Assembly: GCA_022818135.1 (NCBI GenBank)
Contig: JAFMSR010000015.1
Location: 28,745,628-28,809,627 of the forward strand
Direction of reading: 5' to 3'
Source: Saxidomus purpurata
Lineage: Eukaryota; Mollusca; Bivalvia; Venerida; Veneridae
DNA length: 64,000 nucleotides
Part shown: one piece after another, positions 58,601 through 64,000 of the stretch
How positions within the stretch are numbered: position 1 is the stretch's first letter
Layout: every line of letters starts with the position of its first letter
Translations under genes and position numbers: made by a program
The notes under the pieces: generated by a model
Told to the model about the DNA's origin: nothing
Seen by the model: only the letters and a program-made list of their open reading frames with translations
The model's database searches: none

Positions 58601-59736
58601 ATTCCGTCTGCTAAATTTAGCAAAATGACATTTTTCTGTCTGCTGCAGTGTTCTCACATGGCAATATACAAAATTGCAGCAATTCCATGTACTCATTGGT
58701 ACTCATCAACATCTTCTCGTACCACTGTAATATCCATTTGGGATGACATTACTGCCATTCATACTGTGATAGGAAATAATGTTCTCCACCAGACATCCGA
58801 ATTAATCCAGTGCCTCTAGATGGTAAATAACGATTAATGACATCCTTATTAATCTACATTGTTTAACGTCCTGGTAATTGTTAATTTACTAGGACATTGT
58901 CTCTAAATGGAATATAATGAGAAGTAATGATGTTTAATTATTAGCTGGGGGTTGTTGTTCCTCTTATGCTAAGAATATCGCAGGGGAATAGTTAATTGTG
59001 GCACTATCAACCAGTGCTGATGTACTCATGTAATAATATGATATTTACGTGGACGAGACTTAAATAAAGAATATATCGTATACCCCAGTGTAACACCTCT
59101 CCCACACTGGACACAGGCATATGAACAAAATAATCTGTATCAATATTGATTAATCCAGTGAAAAACAGAAGACACAACACTTACTTTCACTGAACATCTC
59201 TTAGTTTGCATTTGGGCTGGGGCCACAGTTTGACCAAGAGCCACTAAGATTTACTTGAGCACAAAGTTTGCTCATTTAAGCTTACAGAACTAGGCTGTGC
59301 CGAGCTGAGAAAAGTACAAAAGATATAAAGCCTGTGTTACTTACCCTTTCCATTGCTAATATCACATCTCTGCCAATCGCTAACCCACGCACGAAAGTTC
59401 GAGCAGCAATGAATGCTCTTTTCACCTGCAGTTTCAATTTCTGTGGAATATCGCCGAACGGCTTTAAATCATCCATATGCCGAGTCACACAGCTCAAATA
59501 GTCTTTTTCAAACACATACTGTGCATTTAATAATTCAAACATCCTTTGTAACAGGTTTGTGAAGAAATCATTTAAAATGTCCACAAGATTTAAATTTTCA
59601 CCTTTGTAATACAACTTTAAATCACGGAAAAGTTTGGAAAACACTTCAGCATTTTGCTGATATAATAACCCATAAGTCCGCACAAACATTTCATGTAAGT
59701 CTTTTTTGGAGTTCTCCAACAGTTCTGTGAAGAATT
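37251..59736 (-). CDS. Glypican of the GPC4/6 (dally-like) group, 5'-incomplete
   Basis: Glypicans are GPI-anchored heparan sulfate proteoglycans that shape Wnt, Hedgehog, BMP and FGF signalling at the cell surface. Seven exons join with matching phases (join on minus: 59345-59736, 56773-56938, 45011-45141, 41726-41911, 40945-41057, 38229-38410, 37251-37690). Landmarks in order: [17 protein letters not shown] and [18 protein letters not shown]; the six-cysteine block [38 protein letters not shown] and DPIDVKI; FKGCG with a furin-type RYKR site; [35 protein letters not shown]; several Ser-Gly attachment sites; and a hydrophobic GPI signal. Ten cysteines are seen. The pattern fits GPC1/2/4/6, closest in memory to GPC4/GPC6, rather than GPC3/5. 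Signal peptide and first core exons are absent. Confidence 0.96.
37691..38228 (-). other. Glypican intron
   Basis: 538-bp GT-AG intron (donor GTAAAT, acceptor TTTTATCTAG). No other feature. Confidence 0.85.
38229..38410 (-). CDS. Glypican exon: end of the core domain
   Basis: 182 nt, phase 2 to 1. Encodes [20 protein letters not shown], then [14 protein letters not shown] and [14 protein letters not shown], matching the end of the glypican core just before the GAG stalk. Confidence 0.95.
38566..39385 (+). repeat. Tandem array of a ~140-bp unit
   Basis: About six copies of a unit with 'cttgaccattgtatgaagtt', 'gtattgaattccaaccagta', 'gttttcaagttatgctcc', 'aaagtaacaaagggcaataa' and 'caagatggagttatggttc'. 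Neighbouring copies differ by small indels. Related single copies occur near 240-480. Short minus-strand frames across the array result from repetition. Confidence 0.9.
39488..39735 (+). mobile_element. tRNA-derived SINE with (CAA)n tail
   Basis: Pol III boxes are in place: A box GTTGAGTGGTTAAAG (about 39501-39515) and B box GGGTTCGAGTC (about 39563-39573), spaced as in a Leu/Ser-type tRNA with a long variable arm. A ~150-bp body with a C-run follows, and the 3' end is GGGTGTTAAACCCATA then (CAA)7-type repeats. The cloverleaf is degenerate, so this is not a functional tRNA gene. Confidence 0.85.
40677..40812 (-). mobile_element. tRNA-derived SINE, minus strand
   Basis: On the minus strand: A box TGGCACAGTGTTAGCAAG, B box GGGTTTGATCCCC about 35 bases on, then a body with 'gttacagggggagacacatg' and 'tttttgccgggaaaaaaa'. 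It belongs to a different SINE family from 39488-39735. Overlapping open frames are not genes. Confidence 0.82.
40945..41057 (-). CDS. Glypican exon: Cys-Trp core segment
   Basis: 113 nt, phase 0 to 2. Encodes [20 protein letters not shown] and [11 protein letters not shown]; the two cysteines and the CWNG motif are glypican landmarks. The split codon with the next exon gives Arg, making the conserved RY junction. Confidence 0.95.
41058..41725 (-). other. Glypican intron
   Basis: 668-bp intron with GT-AG ends. Nothing else recognised. Confidence 0.8.
41726..41911 (-). CDS. Glypican exon with furin-type cleavage site
   Basis: 62 whole codons, phase 0-0. [20 protein letters not shown] contains R-Y-K-R followed by Q, a proprotein-convertase consensus where glypican cores are normally cut. 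[17 protein letters not shown] follows and aligns with the equivalent GPC4 segment. Confidence 0.95.
41912..45010 (-). other. Glypican intron
   Basis: 3.1-kb intron, mostly unique AT-rich DNA. A small tandem ('caaactcactgacaggcaaa', ~17-20 bp unit, about four copies) lies at 44094-44150, and a T-run at 43421-43437. No exon on either strand recognised. Confidence 0.75.
45011..45141 (-). CDS. Glypican exon: [11 protein letters not shown] block
   Basis: 131 nt, phase 1 to 0. Encodes [20 protein letters not shown] and [16 protein letters not shown], among the best conserved glypican core motifs; it ends in Arg at the junction with FKGCG. Confidence 0.96.
48825..48985. repeat. Imperfect ~28-bp tandem repeat
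   Basis: About six units built on 'ctctgcccaaaatatcccat' with variants (ctgcctgaaatattccatt, ctcgacccaaaatatcccac) and two 'tctggtctgttcata' variants. The minus-strand frame rich in WDILGR/MGYFGQR is a repeat product. Confidence 0.8.
50067..50083. promoter_or_regulatory. RFX X-box-like palindrome next to an ETS-like motif
   Basis: GGTTGCTAGGGGTAACC is a near-symmetrical X-box (GTTGCY ... RGYAAC type), followed at 50083-50091 by CAGGAAGTG, an ETS-like core. Motif match only; no evidence of binding. Confidence 0.3.
52213..52274. repeat. Short hairpin (17-bp arms)
   Basis: TTCTGGCTTTCCATTGG (52213-52229) pairs with CCAATGAAAAGCCAGAA (52258-52274) with one mismatch and a 28-base loop. Probably the core of a small inverted-repeat element. 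Confidence 0.7.
56773..56938 (-). CDS. Glypican exon: six-cysteine signature
   Basis: 166 nt, phase 0 to 1. Encodes [40 protein letters not shown] and LNKAWNEYI. The C-x9-C-x2-C ... C-x3-C ... GCLA spacing is the glypican family signature. Confidence 0.97.
56939..59344 (-). other. Glypican intron with a homeodomain-motif cluster
   Basis: 2.4-kb intron. A C-run occurs at 57669-57682. Between about 58795 and 59155 there is a cluster of TAAT-core sites (reported separately). No exon recognised. Confidence 0.75.
58795..59155. promoter_or_regulatory. Candidate cluster of homeodomain-type motifs
   Basis: Within ~360 bp there are GAATTAATCC, CGATTAATGA, TATTAATCT, GTAATTGTTAATTTAC, TTTAATTATTAGC, GTTAATTGTG and GATTAATCC. 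They include two TAATCC (Otx/Bicoid-type) and several TAATTA/TTAATG-type cores. AT-rich DNA yields such cores by chance, so this is a hypothesis. Confidence 0.25.
59345..59736 (-). CDS. Glypican exon: first core exon visible
   Basis: 392 nt; its first two bases complete a codon from an unseen upstream exon, and it ends in phase 0. Encodes [60 protein letters not shown] and [20 protein letters not shown]. An acceptor TTTCAG precedes it, so the in-frame Met near 59719 is not a true start. Confidence 0.96.
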
Positions 59737-60449
59737 CTGAAATGACAAAAGCTAAAGTGTGTTATAAAATTATCAAAACTGACCTATTATGACTTACAGC
59801 GTTGAAAGATGCTCAAAGAGATAGAAACACCAAAAATAGTATGGAAAATGGGAGGGACATTTTGATCACCCTACTATGGTTAACCGTGGGTTGCTATGGG
59901 AATACATTGGTATTTTTTCTTTAGTAACAGCCCTGATCAAAGTCATCAAGACAAGTAAAAACTGATCCCAGATCATTCATCACCTGAAATCCGGAAAGCT
60001 TCAGAGTAGAACTGCACATTCATCAAAAATGAATTTCATCTCTTTTACTTCTGAACATCCCAGAATAATACCAGTCTATTTCTTTTTCAATTTCACAAAC
60101 TGAATTATTCTTTTTTAAAATTGGTTTCTGTTATTAAATATGTAAAAGGCTGTCTTCACTTTCATGGGACATTAGACTATTATACACTACTACTCACTAC
60201 ACATATCGGAAAAACTATCAACCAACCCAAGAGAGTTCAGTCTTCCATTTCAGCAAGATACAACATGGAGAACTTGTTACTATGTCCCTAAGGCATAACA
60301 AACAAATATGTCATTATTTTCTGTCTCAAGTTCTTCTACGTTTCCTAGAATAACATCTGCACACACCTTTCAATGACAAAAACATAGCTATAAGAAAAAG
60401 GTGGGGGGGGGATGATAAATAATTTAAAGTCCCATTAGCACTTTTAAAA

Positions 60450-61195
60450 GATATAAAATTACTTGTAGCTTTTACATAACCGGATTACTATTTAACTTAC
60501 TTACCGCATTACTTGTAGTTCTTATATTAGCGCATTACTTTTAGCTCTTATATTACCAAATTCTTCCCCCTCAACCCATTAGTTGTAGCTCTATATTACC
60601 CATTACTTGTAGCTATATTACCGCCCATTCTTGTAGTTCTTATATTACCGCATTACTTGTAGTTCTTATATTACCGCATTACTTGTAGCTCTTATATTAC
60701 CAAATTACTTTTAGCTCTTATATTACCGCATTACTTGTAGTTCTTATATCACCGTATTACTTTTAGCTCTTATATTACCGCATTACTTGTAGCTCTTATA
60801 TTACCGCATTACTTGTAGTTCTTATATTACCGCATTACTTGTAGTTCTTATATCACCGCATTACTTGTAGTTCTTATATCACCGCATTACTTGTAGTTCT
60901 TATATCACCAAATTACTTTTAGTTCTTATATTACCAAATTACTTGTAGTTCTTATATTACCGCATTACTTGTGTTCTAACACCGCTTCTTGTAGTTCTTA
61001 ATTCCGCTTCTTGTGTTCTTATATCACCCCATTACTTGTAGTCTTATCACCGCATTACTTTAGCTCTTATATTACCAAATTACTTGTAGTTCTTATATTA
61101 CCGCATTTCTTGTAGTTCTTATATTACCGCATTTCTTGTAGTTCTTATATTACCACATTACTTTTAGCTCTTATATTACCAAATTACTTGGGAAA
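60450..61195 (+). repeat. 26-bp minisatellite
   Basis: About 28 copies of ATTACTTGTAGTTCTTATAT followed by TACCGC, with two main variant positions (GTAGTT/GTAGCT/TTAGCT and CCGC/CAAA). A degenerate stretch lies at about 60970-61060. No coding frame crosses it. Confidence 0.92.
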
Positions 61196-61436
61196 TTGTC
61201 GTTAATGTTAAAAAAAACATTCCTTAATGTTGCTTTTCAAATTGAAAGTGCATGAATTTTTTTTCGATAATATTGCAGAAAATAAGGAATGCTGTTTGTT
61301 AATACACATTGAAAGAAAGTTTTTTAATGAATAGGGCACAATTCTATCAACACATTTGTTAACTATTTATATTATTGGACTTTTAGGACCAGCATCAAGT
61401 GCTTGGTTACAATTACTTCACAGGAATCATACAAGG

Positions 61437-61518
61437 ACCTAGGGTTTTGCATCATTTTCAGGGGCCCAGGATTCATGCATCATTTTCAGGGGCCCAGAAT
61501 TCATGCATCATTTTCAGT
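61437..61518. repeat. Triple ~31-bp tandem repeat
   Basis: Three consecutive copies of 'catcattttcaggggcccag' plus 'rattcatg', the last one incomplete. Confidence 0.85.
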
Positions 61519-64000
61519 ATTCTAACAGGAAAATCTGGCGAAAAAAAAAAGTTGTTGATGTGGGACACACTTGCCCATTAGGGGATCTGTGCTGCACATA
61601 TTTGCTATATTATCCACCTTTGAAGTATCACAGGGCTGTAGCGACCCTTAAACTGATGCATTAAAAACAGCAACAGTAACCGTTTTCATTGTGAATAACA
61701 TCAATCATCAGAATAACTACATGTAATCTTTATGTTGGTATTTTTATGAGACTATCTTAAATTAACAATTCATGCTTCTTTTTAAAAAAATCATATTTCT
61801 TCATGTTTTCCTCAATTTATCACTTATAAAATGACTTAGTACAGTTAATTTGCATTCGAAAAAATTCAAGTACCTTCTTACTGCAAAAATTATATGTTTC
61901 TTCAGTAGCTTTTATTTTATTTTGATCTAAAGGGCGTGAAATTGCCTTCTTAATCCTTTCTCTACGGTTAATGCTACCCATAATGCATCACATTATTGAA
62001 CCGACTCAGATAAACTCATCCCCCATAGATTGTGATTATAAAAATTTTTAATAGGTTTTTTTTATAGTGTCCTCTATTACATTAAAAATTCTTTATGTGG
62101 TTATTTATGTCACAGTCTACAGTGCAGATGACTTTATTGCGAAGGTAAATTACTCATATCACATAAAAAAATCTCCCACTTTTCTCTCTTTTCTTATTCA
62201 ACTTGAACTTTAAAATGGGCCAGTTTTTTACCTTTCACTTTTATTTGATACAATTATAAAGCAGGAAATAAACACATTATTGTTAAGTTCTTTTTGAAAC
62301 AAAACACCTAAAGTACCAGAACAGTTTCTTTTCAATGTCTGCAGTGTGTCACTGTATGCAGAATACAAGGAAACAACACTGGTGACCTATTAAAAACAAA
62401 TTTTATTTAACATCATTATAAATTTTCACCACAATTATGCCTATTGGGCAACTACCTAAGTTTGCCTATCCCTATCAAAGTTGTAAATAGGTGTAAAAGG
62501 CATAAGCCGAATTCCAACAGGTATGTTATAATTGCCTTTTACATCATAAAGTACAAGCTGAACCATTGTTAACAACAGTGTGCTTACAATCACCCAGACA
62601 TTTAAACATTCTCCCTCACAGCCAACCAGAATCCACTCCTATATAACAATGATCTGTTCTGGTACTTTTTTTCACCATCATTCTTGTTAATTTTTTTTAC
62701 TTGAACTTGATCTATTTTTAGATATGGGACAATAAAGGGGAGATCACTGAAAACTTACTGAATGTGCAGTAAATAGTACAGATAATGCTCAGAAATGCAG
62801 AGTTATGGAACTTAGGAACACCTGTAATGACTGACTCAAACATTGTTTTTGGAAGAAGGCCAATAGGAGTTAATTTTTTTAAATGTAAATGCATAGCAAT
62901 ATCAAGTCTTTTCAGAAAATATCTACAGTCAACAAACAAAACCCTTTGTTCCCATTAAATCCAGAAGAAGTATTTAAGTTTTCAGCAAGCCCTTGAGTTA
63001 CAAGTTCTGATCGATACAATGAATTTCAGAATTATTATGCACCGATGAATGGTACTTTTTATTACTGCTATTTAAAATGAAGGAATTTTTTTTCAGTTAA
63101 AATTCCAATTTAGTAGGGATTAAAAGCTAGTAAGGAATTTACATTTTGAACATTGGAGCACAGGATGTTAAGTATTTAGTTCATATAAACAAACTCCATC
63201 ATAAATCTTATATAATGCAATGGGTTTTGCAGACATACTCCTGTTAAAGGTTGATTTTCAAGAGCGCCTTCCTAGTACAAGTGGATAATCAATACAAAAG
63301 ATATTTTGTTTGTTTGACAAGTTCATGATGAACCTGCACATTAACGCATTCTGATCATGATCTGCACTGTGTCTATTCAGTCTCTAAATGTTTACTGAGC
63401 ACTCCTTTTATCAATTAATGGAATTGTCCGGGGTTCAAGACTCACTGTGCAGACAAGTCCATTTTAGAAATTTAGTGGTGTCTGCGAGTTTTAAAGTTAA
63501 GCTCTGTTCTGAAAAATATAAAACACACAAAACTTCCACAATAGAATATCCCTGAAGTTCAATGGCCTGAACTGTGCAAATTATTGACATAAAGAATCTT
63601 ATTCATCTAGGCGTTTTACATATACTCTTGAAGTGACAGCAATACTTAAAGTAATGTTTGGAAGATTGCAAAATCCTGCTTTACAAAATGACAAGAAATG
63701 TTTTCTCCTGTACTCATTACGTATGTCAGGAAATGTTCCTTCATAATTGTAATATATCTTTCTTGCAATGCAAAAGCAAAAAGTTGCTGATAAACTTTGG
63801 GTATTTGTGAAGAGAACAAACATATCTATCTAACCTACAAAGTCATTTTATCTGGAACTGTTATAACTAATGAGTCAGGAGAGAAGTGGTATTTCTTGTT
63901 ATCTAATATAGCTACAATAAATGAGCTCTATTATTTTCATAAACTGATTATCTGAATCAGGGCAGTCTTGGGAATATAAAAGTACATTTGTGCTAAAGAA

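Larger units (their letters stand above)
59737..64000 (-). other. Intron at the 5' side of the visible glypican exons
   Basis: The upstream glypican exon (with the CPQ-type and CC cysteines and the signal peptide) is not recognisable here, so this is taken as intron continuing past the window. It holds the 26-bp minisatellite (60450-61195), a 31-bp triplet repeat (61437-61518) and a G-run near 60402-60410. Confidence 0.6.

Noticed and set aside
59720..59736. Using the Met at about 59719 as the glypican start
   Set aside because: A splice acceptor lies at 59737-59738 and the conserved FFTELLE residues before that Met belong to the core domain, so the protein begins in an earlier exon.
60450..61195. 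CRISPR-like direct repeats
   Set aside because: Units are contiguous with no unique spacers and the genome is eukaryotic; it is a minisatellite. The 30-bp arrays are rejected for the same reason.
62718..63823. Minus-strand frames of 73-74 codons as candidate upstream glypican exons
   Set aside because: They lack the N-terminal glypican cysteine pattern and do not sit between acceptor and donor sites in a phase compatible with the exon at 59345-59736.

Overview
The window is eukaryotic nuclear DNA, AT-rich and dense in repeats. It is most likely from a bivalve mollusc. This rests on genes with GT-AG introns, animal-specific genes (a glypican and an Egghead-type mannosyltransferase), and a repeat landscape of tRNA-derived SINEs, LINE fragments, TIR elements and ~140-170 bp tandem modules that start or end in small hairpins. 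The species cannot be fixed from the sequence alone.

Three protein-coding genes can be supported. (1) 5575-7032, minus strand: a complete, intronless egghead/bre-3-like beta-1,4-mannosyltransferase of 485 aa. (2) 21138-26564, plus strand: the last six coding exons (about 317 codons) of a conserved-looking but unrecognised protein with a glutamine-rich C-terminus; its 5' exons were not found. (3) 37251-59736, minus strand: seven coding exons of a glypican of the GPC4/GPC6 (dally-like) group, running from the middle of the core domain to the GPI signal. Its signal peptide and first core exons must lie beyond position 64000 or are unrecognised in 59737-64000. All splice junctions in genes 2 and 3 have AG/GT borders and matching codon phases.

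Layout. 1-5.5 kb: gene-free, with a TIR transposon carrying a nested ~1 kb insertion and a cluster of AGAGATATCTCT palindromes. 5.6-7.0 kb: egghead. 8.6-21 kb: repeat-rich, with three decayed LINE fragments, three arrays of one 30-bp minisatellite in opposite orientations, SINE-like pieces and ~168-bp modules. 21.1-26.6 kb: the unknown plus-strand gene, with repeats in its introns. 25.5-29.5 kb: two inverted copies of a tandem module family. 30.5-37.25 kb: unique AT-rich sequence read here as a very long glypican 3' UTR. 37.25-64 kb: glypican exons separated by introns of up to 11.6 kb that carry tandem arrays, two SINEs, a 26-bp minisatellite and possible regulatory clusters.

The three genes do not form an operon or pathway. 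Glypican and egghead both bear on cell-surface glycans (heparan sulfate proteoglycan; mannosyl-glucosylceramide core), but their proximity looks coincidental. No novel defence or enzymatic system is evident. The points most worth following are the unrecognised gene, the inverted minisatellite complex, the nested TIR element and the candidate intronic regulatory clusters.
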